NCBI GenBank assembly: GCA_947568835.1
Contig: OX387608.1
Span: forward strand, 7,292,001 to 7,356,000
Length of the DNA stretch: 64,000 bases
Direction of reading: 5' to 3'
DNA from: Protonemura montana
Taxonomy: Eukaryota; Arthropoda; Insecta; Plecoptera; Nemouridae
The notes beneath the pieces were generated by a model. It had not been told where the DNA came from and searched no databases. It saw only the letters and a program-made list of their open reading frames with translations. Of the stretch, positions 43,701 to 53,969 are shown in pieces. Position numbers and translations under genes: made by a program. Position 1 is the stretch's first letter; the number at the start of each line of letters is the position of its first letter.

Positions 43701-44859
43701 GCGTATATTTAAGCCCCACATCATATCTGGGAACAGATTAATAAATGTACACAAATAAGTTGGGTTCATCAGCTCGACGAGATTTTTCTCTAAGGCGATT
43801 AAAATATTTTAGAAACTCGTTAAATCAATAAAAAAAAAAGCGTTCATGTAGATATGAGGATATGGCTTAACATGACTTTACAATTACATTACATTTGAAA
43901 TGATTGAATTCCAGAAATCAGTTGAAAATTTCACCCAACCGCGACGACCAAGCCTAGCTTTTAAGCCGAATTTAAAATTTACAACAAACACTGGCCGCTG
44001 AAATGTCAATGTTTTCAAACAAAACACATTCGAAATAATGAAAACCTTTCCAAATCAACGCAAAGTAAACAGATTCGAATGCATTATCTGTGATTTTTTT
44101 TATTTACTCGCTGGAAATCTGCAATGAAAAGCCGTTTTCGAGTTAATAAGCCGAGCTTAGACTACTTGTAGTACGTAATGCGGTGAAACTGGTCGTACTG
44201 TACTCCGGTATAGTGTTTTAACCACATATATACACGCAGTATTCCTAGTTCGACCACAATAATTTAATTCCTGGGCATATTATAATAGTTATTATTATAT
44301 ATGAACATATGAATAGAGGATTCATGCCATTGCTATTGCAATGGCAGCCTGTGTCCATTCGACAGGCACTGCCAAACAGATTCTGTTGGCATGCATCGAA
44401 TGTGAAGTGAAAACTGGGTGTTTTCTGCGCAATGCGCAGCTGTCAGTGCAGCCCAAAATTAATTACTCAAAAAACCAGGGTCACCCTAAGTACTCGGAAG
44501 TTAAAACTAAAATAAAATTTAAGCGATAGCCTCAAGGAAGCCAAAAGTATTCGATGTCGTAAACTGTTAATAGTTAAGTCTACAAGCTTAGCAAAGATAT
44601 TTATAACCGTGTTTTTTCAGTAAGTGGCTTTTTACCCTGGTTCTGCATCGAGCTATCTCGATAGAAGATTGGACAATGAACAATAAAAAAAAAGGATTCT
44701 CAATAATAAGCTATTTTCTTAAAAATCAGTTATAAAAATACCGTTGACGCACTTAGATCCGGTTTTACTTAGTGTTTGCACACTAGCCTCAGAGTACACC
44801 TTGCAATGTTCGTGTATTCACCAATTACTGTCTAGCCCGTGAGAGAAGTCAGAAAGTAA
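43701..44859. other. Intergenic, nothing firm
   Basis: AT-rich sequence. A 62-residue plus frame at 44341-44529 has no domain or splice support. Confidence 0.3.
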
Positions 44860-45195
44860 GTAATTTTTTATTCACCTTAGATCATATGTTAGATATTGGC
44901 AAATTGTCATATACTTAAGACGTAAACATTGACATACATTTTAAAACTAGACTTAAGAAATAACGTAGAAAAGTAAGTGATAGATAAATAGTTAATTCGT
45001 TATAAGTCTTTGCAGAAATCTGCTACAGAGTGAACTTCATTTGACAATAAAAAATCTTTTAGGGTCGAAGAAAAATTCAAACCCTTCTTTTCCTTGACAC
45101 TTTTTGGTAGTGCATTCATTAACTTTGCACCAGCAAAGAAACCGGATACCAGCACAAGAACTACCCCCTTGAGTTGCTACTAAACCATGAATTAA
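44860..45195 (-). mobile_element. LINE 3' end fragment
   Basis: On the minus strand, 45180-45013 reads FFAGAKLMNALPKSV, then KEKKGLNFSSTLKDFLLSNE and VHSVADFCKD. This is the typical C-terminus of LINE ORF2 (a NSLP-type word, F---LK-FLL, then HSV-DF). The AT-rich 3' UTR continues to about 44860. The 5' part is missing. A similar end lies on the plus strand at 49500. Confidence 0.65.
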
Positions 45196-45339
45196 ATTTC
45201 AGTTTTATTATTTTAGAAGTGGAATTTAAAAAAAAAAGTATATATATATATATATTATATCTTCAAAATAATTCACTGTTATTAAAATAGACAGAAATAT
45301 TCGTCTTCTTGCTAAAAACACAAAAACCTTTGCACGACA
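45196..45339. repeat. (TA)n microsatellite and AT-rich spacer
   Basis: A TATATATA run at about 45238-45257 following a poly-A stretch. Confidence 0.6.
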
Positions 45340-45605
45340 TAGCTTATGAGCACAATTAAAATGGCGGACAGCAGCGGAGATGACGTGTAGTGTCTTTGAA
45401 AATGACAGTTGACCCAAACGTCAACCCAAAACGACCGGTGGCGCCTCTATCGGGAAACTGAGTGTGCGTTCTTGGCGCTATGGAACACGGTTATGTACGT
45501 TATTATGGTGCCTCGCATGTTCTGCATCCAACCAGACAGCCGTGGATGGATTCGCTTGCGATGATTGTTTGGCTAACTGACAGTTCAATACGAGGTCTTG
45601 CATAA
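45340..45605 (+). other. Possible 5' gene end with short ORFs
   Basis: AAAATGGCGGAC at 45358 opens MADSSGDDV before a stop and resembles a YY1-type initiator. At 45480 a 41-residue ATG frame begins MEHGYVRYYGASHVLHPTRQ and ends RGLA. The region is GC-richer than its flanks. No downstream exon could be linked, so this may be a promoter/5' UTR or a repeat end. Confidence 0.2.
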
Positions 45606-46471
45606 AGGTTCTAGAACTTCCTAGTTTTGAAGAGTTGGCGCAGAATAATGTAATATGCGTTTTATTACGAAATTGAAAGAGGTTTTCCCTGAAATATTTC
45701 TGAGTGCGCTCAACTGAATATTATTTCCGTATCGTGAGAATCATCTTTTGTCTTATAATAGAAATGGCACAGGTTTATTTTATTTATTTATTTATAATGG
45801 TTATTCAGCTTAGGCATGAAGACATTGTCCGGTACTCGGTAGCTGAAGCAATACAATTGGAGCAATACAATGAATGCAATACAATGGTCAAGTGGAGAGT
45901 ATGATCTTCAATTGAGAAGCAGTTGGTAGGGTCGTCATCTTCTCTGCAGGCATTTGGTTCTAGAGTCGACATGTCCTACCCAGGAACGAGTGCAGACCGA
46001 TGCTTGTCTTATAGCGGTGTTGGTTAAGTTTGAGGCTATGGTCATGCCGGGTGATTTTGGTTGAGAATGACCATAGCCATATTGACCATGTTGACCATAA
46101 GACCATATTGCTACAAAAATGACAGAACAACTATTTTCTCTTTGATACATTTCTCATTTCACATTAGAATCTAAAATTAATTGTTCGTTAATGGGTCTTG
46201 TGGGCCCTTAAATTGATTAGGGTACACTTAATTTAGAGTACGTTTCAGTTTTTTTGATTTCCCTTGACAATTAAAGTTTAATTTGATATTAGTGACAATG
46301 CTCCAGGTGGAGTGTGATAGAACCGGCAGTTTCAAATAATGTTAGTACTGCAATAATCATGGCCCGATTTAATCACACCATAGGTCCTATTGAAAGCATC
46401 TGAAATCAATCAAATTTGACGTCACAGGAAAGGAATTGCAGCCGACACGTCAATCTGCGAATGCATTCCTG
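45606..46471. other. Intergenic, nothing firm
   Basis: AT-rich. Short GACCATA repeats occur near 46068-46105. A 66-residue plus frame (45704-45904) has no support. Confidence 0.3.
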
Positions 46472-46670
46472 TCATCTGCAATCGACCTCAATACAATACT
46501 CACACAAGTTTGTGTGAGACGGAAGCGCCGTGAAGCGGTTGGGTTTCAAACCTCTGTGCTTTGTGTATAGCTGATAGGTACCATGGCATTGATAGTTGTG
46601 TTTGTACGCGGGTAGGGTCCAGTAGAGGGCAGTATCCTCTTTGAACTTGGTGTGAATGAGGTATTCCTTC
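46472..46670 (-). CDS. Possible terminal exon, unrecognised
   Basis: Minus frame from an acceptor-like CATTCTATCAG (46671-46673 are the CAG complement) to TGA at 46472. It encodes KEYLIHTKFKEDTALYW, then a Tyr/His-rich LPAYKHNYQCHGTYQLYTKH and a Cys-containing end, NLCEYCIEVDCR. Third positions are biased to G/C against an AT-rich background, which supports coding. Family unknown and no partner exon found. Confidence 0.35.
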
Positions 46671-46969
46671 CTGATAGAATGACTCACAAGTGGTTCTGTT
46701 TTAGGATGCCCTTAGGCTACATAAAGCCACTGTACCCCAAACATAAACGACTTTATTGTTTTGGTGTGAATATATTTTTGTTTGTTTTTAAATATCATTA
46801 CCTAACCCGCAAGAGGCAAACAAAAAATCAGAGTTAAGGCGGGTGCACGGCACTGTCTAATAATGACAGCACCTCTCTAAACTCCAGTACACCTGGATAA
46901 TGGGGAACAGTTTGACTTATTTTTTTTACTGACTAGTTGTTTTCTTTAACGTGAAGAAAATAAAAGCAC

Positions 46970-47370
46970 CAGAACGGTTTGGGGATTTGGAAACACCGTT
47001 TCTCGTGGGATCACCGAAGTTAAGCAACACTGCGCTGGGTTAGGTATGAGATGGGTGACCATCATAAACATGACCAGTTCTGTTCGGAGAGGTTTGGGAG
47101 GTTAGGTTTGGTACAAAAACTTTATTCACCTTGCTTATCAACCTCTCGATAGCATGGATTTGTGGAGGAATCCCGTTGTTCTAGTTGTAAAGTCCCTTGG
47201 TGCTCTTCGACAGGAGTAGGCTACGTGTCGCTACTGGAGTTTCCTTCTTTCTTTCTAAGCTAGGTTAGGTTCATCGTAATTCTCAACATTATTCACTCAT
47301 TCACCGACGCCGTTAGACCTTGAAGTCACAGAGGCCGTTGTTAAAACAGTGCGTCGTTAAACCCCACTTA
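46970..47370 (+). mobile_element. 5S-headed SINE
   Basis: AGAACGGTTTGGGGA, TTTCTCGTGGGATCACCGAA, GTTAAGCAACACTGCGCTGG, then a GATGGGTGACC word, the body with a deletion near 47190, and the tail GTTAAAACAGTGCGTCGTTA. Its 5S-like block is one of the least diverged in the window. Confidence 0.8.
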
Positions 47371-47814
47371 GAAAATAGAGTCAAGTAAAAGCAAGTCGAC
47401 CCAGATGTTACTTGTCTCAACGCAGAAACAAAAAAAAATTACTTTTCTGTGTTTTGTTTACATAAATAATATTGACACAGCGTACAACAAACACGACCTA
47501 AACAAAAGGATGTTTAGAGGTAAAAACATTTGATTCTTCAAAGTGCGCTGCATTTAAAAACAAAATAGGTCTTATTATAAAGTTGGCCACGACTTAACCG
47601 TTTTGAGTAGGGCACTACACTTAAATTGTTCTAAGAATGTCATATAGCTATGGTAGCAATGACGATGCTTAGAACGCCTGACAGACTTTCTGAAATTTTC
47701 CTTTTTTATCCTACCTTGAGAATAAGAGGGTGGGGGCGGGGGAGGGATAATGTTAAAAAATAAATTCAGAATCCCATAGCTAATTCTTTACTTAACAAAT
47801 ACAGGTGGTAATGT
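47371..47814. other. Intergenic
   Basis: 47640-47730 shows weak similarity to the 114-bp unit at 31134. Nothing else recognised. Confidence 0.3.
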
Positions 47815-48035
47815 TAGCTGCTACTCAATGGCGCTTGCGGCCGTTAATTTTAACAAACCTCTAAAATTAATGAACTTCTACAACAAATATCGATAGACGA
47901 TCAATCGTTGAGGTTAGAATAAATGACGATTAGACGATTAGACGATTAGACGATTAGACGATTTGACGATTAGCGTAAACCAGTCTATAATACGAGTAAT
48001 TTTCGAGATATGACGAAATCAAATTACGTTCAATA
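47815..48035. repeat. Dispersed repeat P copy, expanded 8-bp microsatellite
   Basis: P blocks TGGCGCTTGCGGCCGTTAAT, AACAAACCTC, CAATCGTTGAGGTTAGAATA and AATTTTCGAGATATGACGAA occur in order, with a (GACGATTA)n run of about five units at 47929-47970 between them. Confidence 0.5.
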
Positions 48036-48054
48036 ACTCCACTAAATGGCAACT

Positions 48055-48297
48055 TCAATAAAAAACATTTTAAACTGGGTTTTGAATGCTAAGTACCAAA
48101 CAACTTATCTTTTTCGACATTTTGTAACGAATACCTATTAATCTATACTTTTACTTTATCTTGTAACAGGTACACGCTATGAAATGTCGGGAAACATAGT
48201 TGTTCTTTACTTAGCAATCAAAACCCAGTTTAACATGTTTTGCCAAAATTAGTGCTATGGTTAGATAAAGTTGACATGCGTCCAAAAAACCATGGGT
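48055..48297. mobile_element. Foldback MITE Q, copy 2
   Basis: The left arm TTTTAAACTGGGTTTTGAAT then GCTAAGTA pairs with the right arm, whose reverse complement reads TGTTAAACTGGGTTTTGATT then GCTAAGTAAAG. The right arm continues outward to the reverse complement of CATGGTTTTTTGGACGCATG, matching the outer end of copy 1, so this copy shows the true right terminus. Confidence 0.65.
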
Positions 48298-48416
48298 ACA
48301 TATAAAACACATTTCATTTCATCCTATATCAATATCGACACATATCACATATCGGAAAACTTGCCGGGACTCTTGACTAAATTTAAAACCCCTTTGACAG
48401 TAACCTATTGACAAAC

Positions 48417-48569
48417 ATGGCGGTAGTGCATCGTCTCCTGGATATACCAGCTGCATTGTGCCGGACGCCAGACGGCGCTGAATGCTATCTGATTGCCATG
48501 TCACCGACGTCTGATGACGTACGGCGTCGCGACGCTGCAAGTAATTGCCTTCGACGACCCGGTCTTTGA
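48417..48569 (+). other. Small ORF at a YY1-like ATG context
   Basis: ACAAACATGGCGG is both a strong start context and a YY1-like initiator. The frame is 50 residues, MAVVHRLLDIPAALCRTPDG and onward, ending RRPGL. The segment 48415-48570 is GC-rich. A minus frame of similar size overlaps it. It may be a promoter/first exon or chance. Confidence 0.25.
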
Positions 48570-48924
48570 TGTATAACCGTCAAAAGCCTGGACAGAGGGT
48601 TGTCGATGATAAGGAGGTCATGGCATGCGGTCTGCGGCTAGACGCGCTAGCATGAAATGATATTAGCGAAATTGGAATTATTTTACAATTTAAGTAATTG
48701 ACGTACCTACAGTGAATCTCGGGTGCGACTGTGTCTATCAAATTTGATGCAAAATTATTTGTTTCCCTTATTTGGGGTTTGAGATGCGACTTGTCATGCC
48801 TAGTTTCTTCACAAGTAATAATTTAAAAATAATTCAAGTAAGAACATAATTAATTAAACTTTAACGGGTTGTGGCTAGTTTCTAATTTATTTTACATTGC
48901 TATGTTAGCTCTAAGAAAGTAGAA
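48570..48924. other. Intergenic, nothing recognised
   Basis: AT-rich sequence with no recognised feature. Confidence 0.3.
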
Positions 48925-49325
48925 TATAGATTGTTTTGATGTAAACAAACTAGCATAGAGCTAACGTTAAACTGGCTTTGCGAAAAGTGGGCGCCAATTA
49001 TGATTATCTACTTTACCACGACAAAAATGGAGGTTGCAACTAGATGGAGTCACCGTCGTTTCGAGTGTTTAAGAAATTTAATTTAGTTATTTCTCGCAGA
49101 ATACTCGAATTTAAAACCGGTTCAATCTTAAAGAAACATAAAATAATTGTAACCTCAACGAGTGATACACATTTTGAGTAGTGATTAAATTTGTTAAAAA
49201 ATACGGCCGCATGCGCCATCGAGTGGCTCTTACAGTAACCACATGTTGCCGGCTCGTTTGCACAGCAGGAAGCTTAACATTAACGCTAGCCTTCTGTAAC
49301 CTATAAACTCAATGGTAAAACAGAA
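48925..49325. mobile_element. MITE-like repeat P, most complete copy
   Basis: About 400 bp. The left end (TAGCATAGAGCTAACGTTAA, then ACTGGC) and the right end (reverse complement GGCTAGCGTTAATGTTAAGC) form imperfect inverted termini. Internal blocks CACCGTCGTTTCGAG, TTATTTCTCGCAGAATACTC, GCGCCATCGAGTGGC and TTGCCGGCTCGTTTGC recur at nine places in the window. No coding content, class not assignable. Confidence 0.55.
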
Positions 49326-49499
49326 TACACTGAAACTGACGTTTCCTAAATTAATCGATCTAAACACACAAATTAAGACTTGTAATGACTAAAATTACTA
49401 CCAAAATTGCTCAATAACTAATCATAGCATCATTATGTATATACCATCATTATGTTTATACCATCATTAGATATTTACTGCACCATCTTATTTGTATTT

Positions 49500-49960
49500 G
49501 AACAATCAAATGTCACTGCCCCCATCACAGAACGAAAACACAACACTCGCGGAAGCACTAACCATAGAGTAAGCAAAACTTATTACAAAGCTTCAAAGAA
49601 GAACACTTTTCATGCCGTTATTCTATTGTATAACGCACTCCTAAATATTTTATAAGAACAGTCGAATCCAGGTTTTAAGCAATAAGCTAAGAGAGTTTTT
49701 AATTGAAAGTTTTCACTCAGTTTCGACGTTTTGTCATAGAATTTTAGAATTATACTATTTTTTTTTTAGATTGTAAATGTCTGACATAATACTACATATT
49801 ATTATTGTACCTATTATTGTATCTATATTGTATTTATAGTATATCTATACGTTATTGTATATTTAATTTATTGACAACTGATTGTAATTGAGAGACAACT
49901 CCAAATATCATGTCCATGATCAAACTGGAATAAGCAAATAAACAAATAATAGCGTCATCG
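49500..49960 (+). mobile_element. LINE 3' end fragment
   Basis: The plus frame reads NTRGSTNHRVSKTYYKASKK, then HAVILLYNALLNIL, followed out of frame by KLREFLIESFHSVSTFC. This is the LINE ORF2 C-terminal pattern seen also at 45013-45180 (minus). An AT-rich 3' UTR runs to a GCAAATAAACAAATAATAG tail near 49950. At least one frameshift separates the two parts. Confidence 0.6.
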
Positions 49961-50269
49961 GATTCCAAACGGGATGCTATGTGGTGTTTGTTATCGAAAG
50001 CTTAAGGCATTTGATTTTAATCAAAATGATTTAATTTTCAAGCCTGCAATAATTTTTTTTTGGCATTTGACGAATAGGTACATGTTTTTGCGTTTGACAA
50101 ATACATGGTTTTGGTCTGGATTTGCGGATTTTGGAGATGGTTTTGCAGCTGTGACGCACTTCCACAACACAGTAAAAGCACTTACGTTTAGGTATAGTTG
50201 CATATTTGTATAGTTAAAGGGTCGTAGTTAATTGCAAACTTTCACTGAGTAAACGAGGTGGCAATGTAC
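49961..50269. other. Intergenic, nothing recognised
   Basis: A 79-residue Phe-rich plus frame (49974-50213) lies in T-rich sequence and is treated as chance. Confidence 0.3.
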
Positions 50270-50830
50270 GGTCACGGTAGGTGCCACCCGATGGCGCTTG
50301 CGGCCGTCATTTTGTAACAAACTTTTCCAATTAACAAATTACTACGCAAAATGTGAATGCTTGTAAATCAATCGGTGAGGAGTCATTCCATGTCGAACCA
50401 ACAAAGCATGAAACCCAACCGACTATTAAGTGAAAAAAAGTATGATTACGAATTATGTATGCCTAAGACAGAATAAACCCGTATTTTTTATTTATTTAAA
50501 ACAAATATCTATTTCTTTACAATTGTTAAGATTTAAATTTGGTCGAGTCTTTTCGTTTAATGATAGATATGGTGTCGAATGGCCTTGAGGCTAGTATCAG
50601 TTGCTTTTAATTAAGCGGAAACCGTTCTCAAATGCAAGTAATCTGCGAAAAATTAAAAATTATTGCGAAAAATTTCTTAACACTCGAAACGACTGTGACT
50701 CCACTTAAAAGCACCCTACTTTCTTGTCAGTAAAGTAGTTCTTTGGCGTTAATTTTTCGCGAAGACAGTTTAACACTAGCGCTGGTACCATGGTACCATG
50801 GTATCTATAAAATCAGTGGTAGCCGTTACC
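50270..50830. repeat. Dispersed repeat P copy, long
   Basis: Opens with GTGCCACCCGATGGCGCTTG, passes CAATCGGTGAGG, CTGCGAAAAATT, CACTCGAAACGACTGTGACT and TTTCGCGAAGACAGTTTAAC, and ends near CTAGCGCTGGTACCATGG. It contains extra sequence in the middle relative to the 48925 copy. Confidence 0.5.
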
Positions 50831-51009
50831 ACCGTGGCCATGCGATAGGAAAAGCTTAAAAATCCAACGTTAAAAGATATTTATGCCAGAAAAAACTGTA
50901 TGAATAAATTCTTCCTCTCTTTCTACCGCACATCCAAGTTGTATATACCTACATGGTTGAGCTGTGATATGGTCAGCTATAAATTAATCTCCACTAAAAA
51001 TCAGCTGTT

Positions 51010-51240
51010 TAATTTTCAGCCTGACGGGGCTGGTTGGGATGGGGTTAGTGGTTCACACCAGTGTGATATTCCACCGAACTGGTCTGCTGGTTTCGTAACG
51101 CACGCCCCGGAAACCACCAGTGATCATCCCCGCCGGGTAATTGCTAATCAACCGATTAGTCGCGCTGTTGACAGATTATCGTGGTCTAACGGTCACGGCT
51201 TAGCGAACTGCGTTCGATTTGTGATCAATGTGCACTATTT
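51010..51240 (+). promoter_or_regulatory. Unique GC-richer island with homeodomain-type sites
   Basis: The island contains TAATTGCTAATCAACCGATT then AG, three closely packed homeodomain-core words (TAATTG, TAATCAA, GATTAG), and several imperfect inverted motifs (GGTTCACACCAGTGTGA). Preceded by ATTTTCAG, an acceptor-like word. An open plus frame of 114 residues crosses it without domain signal. A conserved non-coding element seems likelier than an exon. Confidence 0.3.
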
Positions 51241-51854
51241 TTGAATTTATGTGTCTTTGTTCACAATCGACTTTTTATCGGTAACTTGCGTTGACAGCTG
51301 ATGGCGTGTTGTCTATTTTTTTTTTGTGGGAATGGTGATTTGCAAAAAGGGAGATCAACACATTTGGTGAAAAATTGTCTAAATATCTCTTGTGCTAATT
51401 TTGTGGAAGGTTAGTAGAGAAACTGTGTTAGTTCAGATTAGATTGAGGAATTTGTATTGCAAATAGTGTTGCTGAATCCTCTATTTTATGTTTAAAATGC
51501 TTAAAGGATGTGTGCAGGTATTTTATATATCCAAACGTTGGTAACTGCACAAAGACTGTATCAAGAGGTAAAAGAAGCAATAAACTGAAATCAAGTTTAA
51601 TTTAATAACATAAACTAACCTTTCATTTTCAGAATAGCTTATTTTTTGAAACGCGGCTTCAAAGAAAATAACATATTTTAGATCAATGGGGTTTGCTGCA
51701 AAAAGGTAAATGTTTCGTACAATTAAACTCTTGAAGATCGACAATCCTCATTATTACTGGCAACGGCAGGTACTGACAAGGAAACCACTTCTAGACTTAC
51801 TTAAAGCAGGTGACATACTATTTTATCTAAATACCTGTCATCCTTTTCAAAGTT
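51241..51854. other. Intergenic, nothing recognised
   Basis: AT-rich sequence. Confidence 0.3.
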
Positions 51855-52150
51855 GACATTTTTCTGCCAGGCAAACGAGTCGGCAATATGTGAAACCTCT
51901 CCAATTTAATAATAATAATACTCAAAATACCGATACATGTTCATCAATCGTTGAGGTTAGCATTATTAAAGAGTATTATTAGAGTAGAACCTAAACGAAT
52001 CTGCGAGAAATAACGAAATTACATCCCTGAAAACTCGAAATGACGGTGACTGCTATCTTTGCGCGACTACCATTTTTGTCATTAAATTGTCATTTATCCA
52101 GCCATTCCACTTAAAATAAGTGCTATGGTACTTTTGCTTTGATGTACATG
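51855..52150. repeat. Dispersed repeat P copy
   Basis: AACGAGTCGGCAATATG, CATCAATCGTTGAGGTTAGC, ATCTGCGAGAAATAACGAAA, CTCGAAATGACGGTGACTGC and ACTACCATTTTTGTCATTAA occur in the P order. Confidence 0.5.
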
Positions 52151-52624
52151 CAGACCAAGAAACTCAAGAGTTGAAAATGCCTTAAGTGCACCGTTTTAAT
52201 ACTCGGAATGTGCATTAATCATCAAACCCATGCGTTAGGTTAGTATCATACCTATACCTAAACCTTTAAGAGCTATCCACTTACCATAGCTACTCCACAC
52301 TATAACATTTGTATAGCCATGCCTCTAAAAGCAAAACTAGCGATGAGGATCCGTACAACAATTACCCCCGCCCCCTTGTTATTGAACCCATTACCATGCA
52401 TGTCCCTGTGATATCATGTTAGTACGGTGAACACCGCAAGGAAACGAACCCGGGACGTAGACATTACTAATTACGGTGAAACATAATTAATCGTTTCCCC
52501 ATAGTTTATAAGCGGCTTTGGTATCTAGTTGGCGGTGAGCTACTATCGGCGATGTACCACTAGGGCTTAGACGGTGTGTGCACCTTTGCGGGTGTTGCGG
52601 GTGTATGGATATTTTGAGTCGTGA
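52151..52624. other. Intergenic, nothing firm
   Basis: Mixed composition with no recognised element or exon. Confidence 0.3.
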
Positions 52625-52760
52625 TTATTTCATTGTAAAGGTTTGTTTAAAATGACGGCTGCAAGCGCCATCGGGTGGCACTTACAATTGCCACGTATTG
52701 CCAGCTCTTTTGCTCAGCAGCACGTTTAAAATTTGCGTTGGGACTCTTGATTGGACCTGT
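52625..52760. repeat. Dispersed repeat P terminal fragment
   Basis: AAATGACGGCTGCAAGCGCC, ATCGGGTGGCACTTACAATT, GCCACGTATTGCCAGCTC and TGCTCAGCAGCACGTTTAAA match the right part of the 48925 copy. Confidence 0.55.
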
Positions 52761-53969
52761 TTATAGTGGGGCTTAAAAAAACGTGCGTCTTCTGTTCGAT
52801 TTTGATGTGTTTAACGACGCCTTGACATTTTTATCAATATTATAAGGAACGACGAAGAATACGGTGAGCCTGGACGTTATTTTTTAACATTTTTTTGCTA
52901 TTTATACAAGATTCAACGAGTTATGATCCACTTTATGTGATACGAAATATTCGAATATGAAAATAAATAAATAATCTGAACCGTTGAAGTAAGTAAGCCT
53001 TGTAAGACGCTTTGCCTGCTCCGGTCGACGATCTTCGAGGGCCGGCCACTGCTTGGACTTGTCGCTTTGACACACAGTGTTAGTGTTCTCGTTGTAGCAA
53101 TCTGATAACTCTGTCGCTGAAAGACATTTATATAATAAAACTAGACTCGTCTAGAAGGCCTACAAAGGTATATGAATCCGGTGCCAAAACTCTTTAAAAA
53201 TTGTCATCATATATTCACGGCAACACACGGCCACTATGGTAACGCGACACCTTGCGCTCGTGACGCCATCTGTATTAAAAAAACAAAAGCGCGATAAATT
53301 CCCGCGCGCGTTTTCCCCGGCTCTGGCCTGGGGGGGTCGCTAAGTGAGCAATACATTCTTCGTTTGCGTTCACAACTCACGTCACGTGCATGCAATGGAC
53401 GACCTACCCGACATCGAGCTCAACTTAAAGTGTGGTAAAGAACCGAAACGTGCGAATAGTTGTCTTTGACATCCATTGAAATTTCGTCAAATTTAAACGG
53501 CTAGTAGAGGCTAGAGAAACAAATAATTTGCTAAGTTTTTTTTTTATTTGTCTTATCAAAAAGTATGACAAGGTAAAGAAATTAAAAATTAAAAAAAATA
53601 CACTTAATGTGCCGAAATGTAATCTTTTGATTATGATAATTATTAGTTTAAAGGTAAGGTCATAACATCTCTGGAAATTTTAGTATGTTTTCAGTCGTTT
53701 TCACTCTCATTTTGTGGCTTTAGTTTTTTCTTGGAATCTCAAATACCTTGATAGAGAACAGAACACTGCCTGCTGGTAAAAAATAAAGCTAGGCAATTCA
53801 TTGTGAGTCTGGGACTGCACTTAGTTTTAGTCAAATAAATTAAACAGTAAGAAACCTACAGGGATCCTACACATTAAAATACCGCTTTTCCGCACCTTGA
53901 ATGATAAATCTAAACGTTTCTGACTTTCAAAATAAGTGACATCGAGAGCAATTGCAGTAATTTATACCG
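52761..53969. other. Intergenic with CpG-rich patch and possible first exon
   Basis: A CpG-rich patch at about 53225-53420 ends in ATG at 53396, opening MDDLPDIELNLKC with a GTAAAG donor inside the next codon. This is a possible short first coding exon with its promoter, but no partner exon was identified. The rest is AT-rich. Confidence 0.25.

Noticed and set aside
52797-52835. Another 5S-SINE copy
   Set aside because: Only a TGTTTAACGACGCC-type word matches, too short to call.
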